From contig PMDS01000063.1 of assembly GCA_003155655.1 (NCBI GenBank), forward strand, positions 92,838 through 137,962: a stretch of DNA of 45,125 nucleotides. Direction: 5' to 3'. Both the position numbers and the translations under genes were made by a program. The notes beneath the pieces were generated by a model. That model saw only the letters and a list, made by a program, of their open reading frames with translations, did no database searches and was not told the origin of the DNA. Below are positions 36,518 to 42,876 of this stretch, one piece after another (the first letter of the stretch is position 1; the number at the start of each line of letters is the position of its first letter). This DNA comes from Melioribacter sp. (GTDB lineage: Bacteria; Bacteroidota; Ignavibacteria; Ignavibacteriales; Melioribacteraceae).

Positions 36518-37354
36518 TTAATAGATGGGGTTCATTCCGTACTTGCCGCAAGAATACATCATCAAAATTGAAGCAACATCAATAGCAGCGCGTTTTTCAT
36601 CATCTTCCGGTACAATAAGATCATACACTTCGGCAATAAATTTCATATTGGCAAGTATTTTTTTCAATTCAGAGTAAGTTGGCTCGCCATGCCAGTTGGC
36701 AATCCGCTTGGTTAAATTTTCTTCATTACGCCTTAAAAATTCAGAAAATGTAATAATGTTATAACTCAACTTAGTTCTGGGTTTACAAATATTTATTAAA
36801 TCATTTGTGTACTGGTCCCACTTTTTTGCAATATCTTCATTTTTATCATACATGACTTCTTTTGCATTATCCAAAGAAAACTTTGCGCGTGTCTGAACTT
36901 TAAATTTTGGAATTAAAGCATAACCGTCATAACTTTTAATACCTGTTCCCTTCTCAATATACTTCCAGCGTCTTACAAGTGAACTTGCAGTTTGAATTGA
37001 AACAACTTTATCCAGTTCGCTGTCAATTACAACAAATTTCCCTTGTTGATAATTAACAACGGTGCACCAATGTTCCCAATTTTTAACACTCAAGATGCAT
37101 GGATGTCCTTTCTTCAATTCATTAATTAACATGCGGCGCGCATCATCAGGATTACTCGACTGGAAATGCTTGAGCTTGCAATTAAATCTTCGCGCTGCGC
37201 GTGAAAGTCCAATTTCATCTGTGCCGGCCCACCAGGTGCTGCCGGCAATTATACCGATTTGATCCTCATCCTTAAAAATTCCTAACATAACCAGCGCATA
37301 TTTTAATGCAAAGGGTCCACACTGATATTTGTTTGGCTGCGGATAAAAACTCAT
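36518..37354 (-). CDS. C39-like cysteine peptidase, cytoplasmic
   Basis: A 278-residue protein. The first ~145 residues look like a papain-like C39 fold: Gln11-Cys12 in YQCGPFAL, His95 in NWEHWCTVV and Asp111 in VVIDSE, the normal order of oxyanion Gln, Cys, His and Asp. Unlike bacteriocin-processing C39 domains it is not fused to an ABC transporter, and there is no signal peptide. The C-terminal half (~150-278) is helical and not recognised. It is divergent from the ATP-grasp ligase gene across about 97 bases, so the two may share regulation. It may process a peptide made by that ligase, or act as a transglutaminase-like enzyme; this is inference. Confidence 0.75.
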   Translation of the reverse strand: MSFYPQPNKYQCGPFALKYALVMLGIFKDEDQIGIIAGSTWWAGTDEIGLSRAARRFNCKLKHFQSSNPDDARRMLINELKKGHPCILSVKNWEHWCTVVNYQQGKFVVIDSELDKVVSIQTASSLVRRWKYIEKGTGIKSYDGYALIPKFKVQTRAKFSLDNAKEVMYDKNEDIAKKWDQYTNDLINICKPRTKLSYNIITFSEFLRRNEENLTKRIANWHGEPTYSELKKILANMKFIAEVYDLIVPEDDEKRAAIDVASILMMYSCGKYGMNPIY

Positions 37355-37451
37355 CTTAAATATTCTCTTGCTTGATGGTTGAGCAAAAATAAGAAAACTT
37401 TTGATATGCTAAACAAATTTGTCTAATTTTCGAAAAAAAAATTACCTTGCC

Positions 37452-38504
37452 ATGAAAGTTGCAATAGTCTTTAATGAAGTAAACCCTGAATTATACATGA
37501 AAAAGCACCGCAAAGCTAAAGATCTGGACTTTAAGCCGGTCTTTAGCTTAACGGGAAGTGACCCTCTATCTGAATATGAGGATATGGCTAAAGCGCTCTC
37601 CAAAACAGGTTGCGACGCTTATACATTGAATATAATGGACAATTTGAACACTTTTATTAAGGACTATGAAAAAAATAAGCCAGACGTGGTTTTTAATCTT
37701 GTGGAATTATTTAAAGAACAGCCGCGCCTGGAAATGAGTTTTACAGGGATTCTGGAATTACTTAACGTGGCTTATACTGGCGCACCGCCGCTAGCGCTGG
37801 GTACATGTCAGAATAAAACTTTAACTAAAAGAATTTTAAGTACACTAGGAATCCGCACACCTTGTTATAAAATAATTAAAAGTATGGAACGCTCATTCCG
37901 GCTTGGTTTGCGCTACCCGTTAATTGTTAAACCGGCTTGGGAAGATGCCAGTGTTGGAATTGATAATGACTCAATTGTTGACAACGTTGACCAGTTAAAG
38001 AAACGTGTTGAATATGTATTTAATTCTTTTAAGCAGCCTGCCCTGGTAGAAGAATTTATTATTGGAAGAGAACTGAATTTAGCTGTCTTTGGCGATAAAG
38101 AACCTATAGTATTACCAATTAGTGAAATTGACTTTTCTCAAATGCCGGATAATTTACATCCAATCGTTAGTTTTCAGGCTAAGTGGGATCCAATGCATGA
38201 AGCTTATCATAAAACTATTCCAATATGCCCCGCAAAACTTGATGATGAAACACGTAAGGAAGCCGAAATGATGGCTTTGCAGTGTGTACGTGCAGTAGGC
38301 ACACGTGATTATTCCCGTGTAGATATGCGATTATCTAAAGATGATAACAAGCTGTATGTTTTAGAAGTAAATCCGAATCCTGATTTAACCGAAGATGCCG
38401 GTTTTATGCGTTCTGCAAAACAGGCCGGATATTCATATAAGAAAACTATGAAGATGATTGTTGATTTTGCGTATGAAAGGAATAAAACAGCAGTGGTTCA
38501 TTAA
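37452..38504 (+). CDS. ATP-grasp ligase, D-alanine-D-alanine ligase-like
   Basis: A 350-residue ATP-grasp enzyme that joins a carboxylate to an amine using ATP. The lysine-bearing strand YPLIVKPAWEDASVGI and the metal-binding VDMRLS...LYVLEVNPNPDL are characteristic of the D-Ala-D-Ala ligase C-terminal domain. The N terminus VAIVFNEVNPE differs from true Ddl, which usually has a GG-S motif, so this is probably a paralogue with another substrate. ATG at 37452 (MKVAIVFNE) is preferred over the in-frame TTG at 37419, which adds only a basic 11-residue tail. It is divergent from the C39-like gene. Confidence 0.85.
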   Translation: MKVAIVFNEVNPELYMKKHRKAKDLDFKPVFSLTGSDPLSEYEDMAKALSKTGCDAYTLNIMDNLNTFIKDYEKNKPDVVFNLVELFKEQPRLEMSFTGILELLNVAYTGAPPLALGTCQNKTLTKRILSTLGIRTPCYKIIKSMERSFRLGLRYPLIVKPAWEDASVGIDNDSIVDNVDQLKKRVEYVFNSFKQPALVEEFIIGRELNLAVFGDKEPIVLPISEIDFSQMPDNLHPIVSFQAKWDPMHEAYHKTIPICPAKLDDETRKEAEMMALQCVRAVGTRDYSRVDMRLSKDDNKLYVLEVNPNPDLTEDAGFMRSAKQAGYSYKKTMKMIVDFAYERNKTAVVH

Positions 38505-38522
38505 TTTAGGAATATACAGATT

Positions 38523-38717
38523 TTAAGCATTGTTGCCCTTCTTCATCGATAATTTTCTGTCCTTCACTTTTTCCATGACTATTTTCTTTTGCTCATCCGC
38601 TGATGTATACCAGCCAATTATCTCATCAATTGTTCTAAAACAGCCGACACATAGTTGTGTATCTGAGTCAATGTTACAATTACCATCGCATGGTGATTCG
38701 ATTGTAGATGACTGCAT
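38523..38717 (-). CDS. DUF1289 small cysteine-motif protein
   Basis: A 64-residue protein with the DUF1289 pattern: SPCDGNCNIDSDTQLCVGCF then RTIDEIIGWY. The four cysteines likely bind a metal. The function of the family is unknown. It is convergent with the ATP-grasp gene, 18 bases apart. The start is ATG at 38717. Confidence 0.85.
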   Translation of the reverse strand: MQSSTIESPCDGNCNIDSDTQLCVGCFRTIDEIIGWYTSADEQKKIVMEKVKDRKLSMKKGNNA

Positions 38718-38924
38718 TCATTGTCTTTCTATATTTTCAATAATAAATGGAAAAATGAAAGAGAAAGTTCCATATAAGATTGGTTATTTGAAAACTGTAT
38801 TACTTCAGAAATTCGGTAACGGTTCTAAGTCCCGTGAACATCAGGGTTTTTTGTCATTCTTATAATTTTTTTTCAGAACCTTTTTTGCAAATAATATAAA
38901 TTCTCCTTTTAATGCCGGTCCTAA

Positions 38925-39034
38925 GTTTTCCAACAATTTTCACCAATTTCCACCCGGTTTTTATGCCAATTTTCACCATGTTTTCACCCTATTTTTATCC
39001 CATTTTTGGTCTGTTTTTATCCCATTTTTATCCC
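38925..39034. repeat. Ten-unit array of 11-bp T-tract repeats
   Basis: Ten consecutive units of 10, 11 or 12 bases fill exactly 110 bases. Each unit is a purine, four or five Ts (three in one unit) and then C/A-rich sequence, consensus RTTTTYAYCCH. Examples are ATTTTTATCCC (38991), GTTTTTATCCC (39013) and ATTTTTATCCC (39024). The units start at 38925, 38936, 38946, 38957, 38969, 38980, 38991, 39002, 39013 and 39024. T-tracts repeating every 11 bases lie on nearly the same DNA face and should curve the helix. It is followed directly by the first hairpin element at 39036. No gene reads through it convincingly. Confidence 0.8.
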
Positions 39035-39035
39035 G

Positions 39036-39060
39036 CTTGTCCCGATGTTTTTTGTCGGGG
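39036..39060 (+). repeat. CTTGTCCCG hairpin element, copy 1
   Basis: CTTGTCCCGATG, a T-run and GTCGGGG; arms CCCGA and TCGGG. It is followed by six Ts, so it could also terminate transcription on the plus strand. One of five copies in the same orientation. Confidence 0.65.
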
Positions 39061-39155
39061 TTTTTTCACCATTAGGCATCAATGGAATAGTCAGTATGTC
39101 AAAGAACTTTTCACGGTAAAATATTCAAATTTTTTCCCCCTCTCCTTTTTTTAAG

Positions 39156-39179
39156 CTTGTCCCGTGCTTTTTGCGGGGG
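39156..39179 (+). repeat. CTTGTCCCG hairpin element, copy 2, inside a CTCTCC/GAGAGGG repeat
   Basis: CTTGTCCCGTGC, a T-run and GCGGGGG; arms CCCG and CGGG. The left flank ends CCCTCTCC plus Ts and AAG, and the right flank continues GAGAGGGTTGGGG, so the element interrupts another hairpin repeat. Confidence 0.65.
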
Positions 39180-39251
39180 AGAGGGTTGGGGTCAGGTTCT
39201 TCGCGAATATGCAAAACTTCTTTTAAAAATAATTTTGAACTGTTCAAAATA

Positions 39252-39276
39252 CTTGTCCCGACGTTTTTTGTCGGGG
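39252..39276 (+). repeat. CTTGTCCCG hairpin element, copy 3
   Basis: CTTGTCCCGACG, a T-run and GTCGGGG; arms CCCGAC and GTCGGG, the best stem of the set. It is directly followed by the hairpin at 39280-39304. Confidence 0.65.
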
Positions 39277-39279
39277 ATT

Positions 39280-39304
39280 TCCCCTCCTTTTTTCAAGGAG
39301 GGGA
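39280..39304. repeat. CCTCC/GGAGG hairpin
   Basis: TCCCCTCCTT and AAGGAGGGGA are perfect 10-base arms with a TTTTC loop. It belongs to the same C-rich/G-rich hairpin family as 40457-40481 and 40521-40543. Confidence 0.65.
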
Positions 39305-39314
39305 ATTAAAAGAG

Positions 39315-39349
39315 CTTGTCCCGCGTCCGTTTACTAACGGATTTGCGGG
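39315..39349 (+). repeat. CTTGTCCCG hairpin element, copy 4, longer loop
   Basis: CTTGTCCCGCG and TTGCGGG enclose an inner hairpin TCCGTTTACTAACGGA. It sits between AAAAGAG and AGGTGGTC, again as an interruption of a purine-rich repeat. Confidence 0.6.
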
Positions 39350-39499
39350 AGGTGGTCTGCACAACTTTTTTTGTACACTAAGTTATTTATAAAACATAAC
39401 TCCTGTGTTACCGGAATAATGAAGAATTATACTTTGGCGTGGCCTCGTCTCTACTTCAATTTTCTAGTGCGCGTTGGTATACTATGGCGAGTTTAATAA

Positions 39500-39898
39500 T
39501 TAAGAATTGTAGTAATCTATATCTAAGTCCGCATTTAGTTCAGAAATAATTTTAATTATTTTTTTATCAAACCAGAGTGCCGGACTATTTGGTTCTTCCG
39601 TATATACAATGCATTGTATTTCAACTTCTAGATTAAATAATGAAATAACCTCTTTTATTTTGCTTAACACTGGATTTAGCTTCTCAAATAATTGTTCAAG
39701 TGGTTCTTGAATATCTAGTGTTTCAATTTTATTTGTAGACAGCATCCATCCATCATGTTTATAAGTCAACTTTGATGTTAGAATTTGATCATTCTCTTTC
39801 CATTGTTTTGTAGGATCTAATCCAATGCAGCGTGTCAATTTAGAATGTTCAATATTTTTCCCTGACAATACAAGTGCCGCATATATTTGAGTTGCCAT
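39500..39898 (-). CDS. DUF4279-like protein
   Basis: A 132-residue cytoplasmic protein resembling DUF4279: an IYAALVLSG start strand, a GLDPTKQW segment with ENDQ, then a GWMLST strand, and a helical leucine-rich region LEQLFEKLNPVLSKI. The function of the family is unknown; some members occur near toxin genes as possible immunity proteins. ATG at 39898 is preferred over GTG at 39904. It is an isolated gene in the repeat field. Confidence 0.7.
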   Translation of the reverse strand: MATQIYAALVLSGKNIEHSKLTRCIGLDPTKQWKENDQILTSKLTYKHDGWMLSTNKIETLDIQEPLEQLFEKLNPVLSKIKEVISLFNLEVEIQCIVYTEEPNSPALWFDKKIIKIISELNADLDIDYYNS

Positions 39899-40170
39899 TA
39901 TCACTACGTTTTTTCTGTGATTACAAGACTTTTCTTAAAGAAATCCTATGAGGACATCCTTGATGTTTTATTAATAACATATTCAGTGCTTCTGAACATT
40001 AGGAAATCTATTAATTGAATTATCTCCACGAAAACCCCAAATTGCGGTAAAACTTTATTTATGAAAAACATACTAAAAAAACTAAACATGTTTTTCAATA
40101 TCCTCGACCACCCTCCTGCTAAAAACGCGAGACAAGCCTCAACTTCCTAATGCTGTCAGGCTAATTATAG

Positions 40171-40352
40171 TATAACTCCGCCGTTCACGGCGGAGGCAAA
40201 AATCAACAACAAAGACTGGGGCTTTAGCCCAATTCTTTGTTTAATAGAAACATAATTTCGTCATTAGCCTTTATCTTCATCTATTTTCTTTGGGCTGAAG
40301 CCCTTTTTCTTTTATGTTATCTTTATCCTCCGCCGTGAACGGCGGAGTTATA
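40171..40352. mobile_element. MITE-like element, 182 bp, 26-bp perfect terminal inverted repeats
   Basis: The left end 40171-40196 and right end 40327-40352 are exact reverse complements over 26 bases. Each end is itself a hairpin, CTCCGCCGT/ACGGCGGAG. The inside has a second inverted pair, GGGCTTTAGCCCAA near 40219 and TTGGGCTGAAGCCC near 40300, differing at one base. No ORF is present, so it must be moved, if at all, by a transposase in trans. No clear target-site duplication was seen. With the hairpins it accounts for most of the 689-base gap 39905-40593. Confidence 0.7.
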
Positions 40353-40421
40353 TTAATAACCATGTTCTTTCAGGACAACGAACAGCGGAGTTATTTTTAT
40401 AACCACGTCCTTCAGAGCCCA
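40337..40421. repeat. Imperfect direct duplication at the right end of the MITE-like element
   Basis: GAACGGCGGAGTTAT from 40337 and GAACAGCGGAGTTAT from 40380 start two copies about 40 bases long with a 43-base period. Both continue through ATAACCA.GT.CTTTCAG-like sequence. The second copy lacks the palindromic partner. Confidence 0.55.
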
Positions 40422-40456
40422 ATGTTGTCAAGTTCCTATGAACTCAACCCCTATCT

Positions 40457-40481
40457 CCCCTTCTCTTTTTAAGAGAAGGGG
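40457..40481. repeat. CCCCTTCTCTT hairpin
   Basis: CCCCTTCTCTT (40457-40467) and AAGAGAAGGGG (40471-40481) are perfect 11-base arms around TTT. Confidence 0.65.
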
Positions 40482-40520
40482 ATTAAGGGGATGAGTTATT
40501 TTTGTTAACTTGGCATTTCT

Positions 40521-40543
40521 CCCTCTCCTTAATAAGGAGAGGG
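40521..40543. repeat. CCCTCTCCTT hairpin
   Basis: CCCTCTCCTT (40521-40530) and AAGGAGAGGG (40534-40543) are perfect 10-base arms around AAT. Copy 5 of the CTTGTCCCG element starts six bases later. Confidence 0.65.
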
Positions 40544-40548
40544 CTGGG

Positions 40549-40574
40549 CTTGTCCCGACGTCTTTTGTCGGGGG
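40549..40574 (+). repeat. CTTGTCCCG hairpin element, copy 5
   Basis: CTTGTCCCGACG, TCTTTT and GTCGGGGG. The flanks GGGCTGGG and GGTGAGGT read as one continuous repeat tail if this element is removed. It lies just downstream of the stop of the first S46 gene. Confidence 0.65.
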
Positions 40575-40593
40575 TGAGGTAAAAATAATTTCA

Positions 40594-42747
40594 TTACTTT
40601 AGTTTTCCATCTTTCAGTTCATCTGCAAGACGGTCGGCTTTGTAAACTTTTTTAATTCCTTCCCAAATTCCTTTGGAATCAACGCCAACAGTTCTATTGC
40701 TCTTTGATAAATAAATAAAATTACCCTGCAGACTTTCAATATCACCGTCAAAAGCCAAGCCGATAATTTCAGCATTCTTATTAATAATTGCGCTGCCGGA
40801 ATTACCGCCAACAATATCATTTGTTGATACAAAATTGAACGGCGTACTTAAATCAAGATCTTTGGGAACAGTCTGCCATCTTGCGGAAAGATTGAACGGA
40901 TATTTTCCTTCAAATCCAAAATACCTGTCGTATAAGCCAAAGTACGTTGTTTTAACAGGTGCGACCGTTCCATTATATTCGTATCCTTTTAATACACCGT
41001 CGCTAATTCTAAGAGTTCTGTTTGCATCTGGAGTAATTGAAGTTCCATACATTTTATAAAGGATTTGTCCCAGCATTCCGAAGGAAATATTTTCGGTATC
41101 CAACACTTCCTTCTGCTGTTTTCTTAAAGCTGCCGCCTGCTTAAAAATTTCGGCATAATATTGTATGAACGGATCTTTCAATGCAAAAATTTCTTCCGGT
41201 GATTTATTGAGTAGTTCCTGAACTGCTGCCTTATCCTTTAAAATAGTTTTTGAGATCAAATTATTAGCAATTTCCTTAACTGATTTTCCTGAAAAGTATT
41301 TTTTAACCAGCGGATCATTTTTGCCAAGGTTCATAATTATATATTCAATATTGATCTCAAGCTTTGCTTCTTCAAGAATGCTGTCAAAATTATCAGGGAA
41401 AAGATTATCTCTGAAATTTTGACCTCTTCTTTGACCGCCGGGGCCGCCTTGACCGGGCAATGGCTGTTTTTCATCTTCCGGTAAAGATTTATTCTTTGCG
41501 TCGGTTACGAGATAATTTGCAATTGTCATATAACGTGAAAAATAGATCGGGTTGACCGAAAATGCCGCCAGTTTTGTATCGGTCTTTTTCAATTCATTTC
41601 GTGTAGTTTCGATTGTTTTCCAAACATGACCATATTCTTTTTTAAGATCCGGTGAAGAATTAACAAAGTCCATAATTTTCTTTTCAAAATCTCTTTTACG
41701 TGCAAAAAGATATGAATCATTCAAGGCTTTGAATGTATTTGAGATATTTTTCTGACTATTGCTAAAAGATAAACGCAGTGCTTCATATTCTTCCGCCCTG
41801 GAAGGATTTACTGTTTTTAGCTGGTCTAATTTTGCATAATAATTATCCGCTAAAAAAGAACTGTTGCGGTATTGAACGTCTCTTAAATATTCCAGCTGAG
41901 CTAAAGTTCTCAACCTGTTTGTTGTTCCCGGGTTGCCAACAGTAAAAACTAATTCATTAGCCGATGCGCCGTTTGCACTCCATTTAAAATAATGATCTGA
42001 TTTTAACGGCTTGCCGTCATCATAAATTCTAAAGAAAGTACAGTCCAAATTATAACGCGGGTAAGTAAAATTATCCGGATCACCGCCGAAATATGCAATT
42101 GTTTCTTCAGGCTCAAACACCAAACGAACATCTGTATAAGTTTTAAATCCCTGTACAAAAAATAAACTGCCGTTGTAATATGAAATTACGTCGCATTTAA
42201 GATTTGTTTCTTTGTCATATTTGTCCTTAAGTTCTTTCATTTTTTCGTCACGCAGCTTAATTTTTTCCTTTTCATTTTTTCCTTCTTTTAATGCGGAGGA
42301 AACTTCACCTGTTACATCTTTTATATAAACCAATTGTTCCGCAGTAAAATTTGGCACCTTTCTTTCATCAGCCAAGGTGGGAGCATAAAAACTATTTTTG
42401 GCTATATCTTCTCCTTCCTTCTGAATAAACCTTCTATAGCCTCTTGCACAATGATTGTTAGTCATGATCAAACCGTCACCGGAGACAAAAGAAGCAGTAC
42501 ACCCGGGAATTCTTAGAGCAGATAAACGTACGTTATCGAACCATTGCTGATCCGGTGTGAAATTATAAACCTGCTTAAAATATTCAAATGGAGGAAATTC
42601 GAAAGTCCACATTTTGCCGGTATCATATTTCTGTGATTTGGCCGTATCAGCAAGGAATTTAACTTGTGCATTTACTTGTAAAACAAAAAGAAGAACAAAT
42701 AGAAATGGAACAAGATTAAAACTTTTGAAATGAAATATTTTTTTCAT
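40594..42747 (-). CDS. S46 family dipeptidyl-peptidase, DPP7-type
   Basis: This 717-residue exported serine peptidase removes dipeptides from the N terminus of peptides in the periplasm. The signal peptide (VPFLFVLLFVLQVNA) ends near residue 27. The trypsin-like triad is visible: His99 in MTNNHC, Asp in PRYNLDCTFF and Ser650 in GGNSGSA. Gly668, 18 residues after the Ser, corresponds to the specificity position 673 of characterised enzymes, where Gly (DPP7) prefers hydrophobic P1 and Arg (DPP11) prefers acidic P1. A Gly/Gln-rich stretch PGQGGPGGQRRGQ near 430-445 is an unusual insert. It is a tandem paralogue of the next gene. Confidence 0.95.
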   Translation of the reverse strand: MKKIFHFKSFNLVPFLFVLLFVLQVNAQVKFLADTAKSQKYDTGKMWTFEFPPFEYFKQVYNFTPDQQWFDNVRLSALRIPGCTASFVSGDGLIMTNNHCARGYRRFIQKEGEDIAKNSFYAPTLADERKVPNFTAEQLVYIKDVTGEVSSALKEGKNEKEKIKLRDEKMKELKDKYDKETNLKCDVISYYNGSLFFVQGFKTYTDVRLVFEPEETIAYFGGDPDNFTYPRYNLDCTFFRIYDDGKPLKSDHYFKWSANGASANELVFTVGNPGTTNRLRTLAQLEYLRDVQYRNSSFLADNYYAKLDQLKTVNPSRAEEYEALRLSFSNSQKNISNTFKALNDSYLFARKRDFEKKIMDFVNSSPDLKKEYGHVWKTIETTRNELKKTDTKLAAFSVNPIYFSRYMTIANYLVTDAKNKSLPEDEKQPLPGQGGPGGQRRGQNFRDNLFPDNFDSILEEAKLEINIEYIIMNLGKNDPLVKKYFSGKSVKEIANNLISKTILKDKAAVQELLNKSPEEIFALKDPFIQYYAEIFKQAAALRKQQKEVLDTENISFGMLGQILYKMYGTSITPDANRTLRISDGVLKGYEYNGTVAPVKTTYFGLYDRYFGFEGKYPFNLSARWQTVPKDLDLSTPFNFVSTNDIVGGNSGSAIINKNAEIIGLAFDGDIESLQGNFIYLSKSNRTVGVDSKGIWEGIKKVYKADRLADELKDGKLK

Positions 42748-42834
42748 AAAACACCTGTATTATTGGTAAAAGATACTTTCAAAAAATAAGTTAGCGGGTA
42801 TTTATAACCAAGAAAGATTTGATGTAGAAAAGAA

Positions 42835-42863
42835 AAAAAGGCCGCCCGTTTGAGGCAGCCTTT
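42835..42863 (-). terminator. Intrinsic terminator after the second S46 gene
   Basis: On the minus strand AAAGGCTGCC, a short loop TCAAACG and GGCGGCCTTT form a 10-bp stem with one G-U pair, followed by more Ts then CTTTTC. It lies 14 bases beyond the stop of the 42877-45000 gene, so the two S46 genes are probably separate transcripts. Confidence 0.8.
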
Positions 42864-42876
42864 AAGGAAAGATCGA

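Noticed and set aside
38925-39360. CRISPR array
   Set aside because: Units are 11 bases without spacers, and the hairpin elements are irregularly spaced; no cas genes are present.
38912-39392. Plus-strand ORFs across the repeat field
   Set aside because: They are translations of the 11-bp T-tract array and hairpin elements, giving Phe/Pro-rich nonsense.
40061-40150. Plus-strand 29-residue ORF starting MKNILKKLN just before the MITE-like element
   Set aside because: No ribosome-binding site and no family resemblance; too short to support without homologues.
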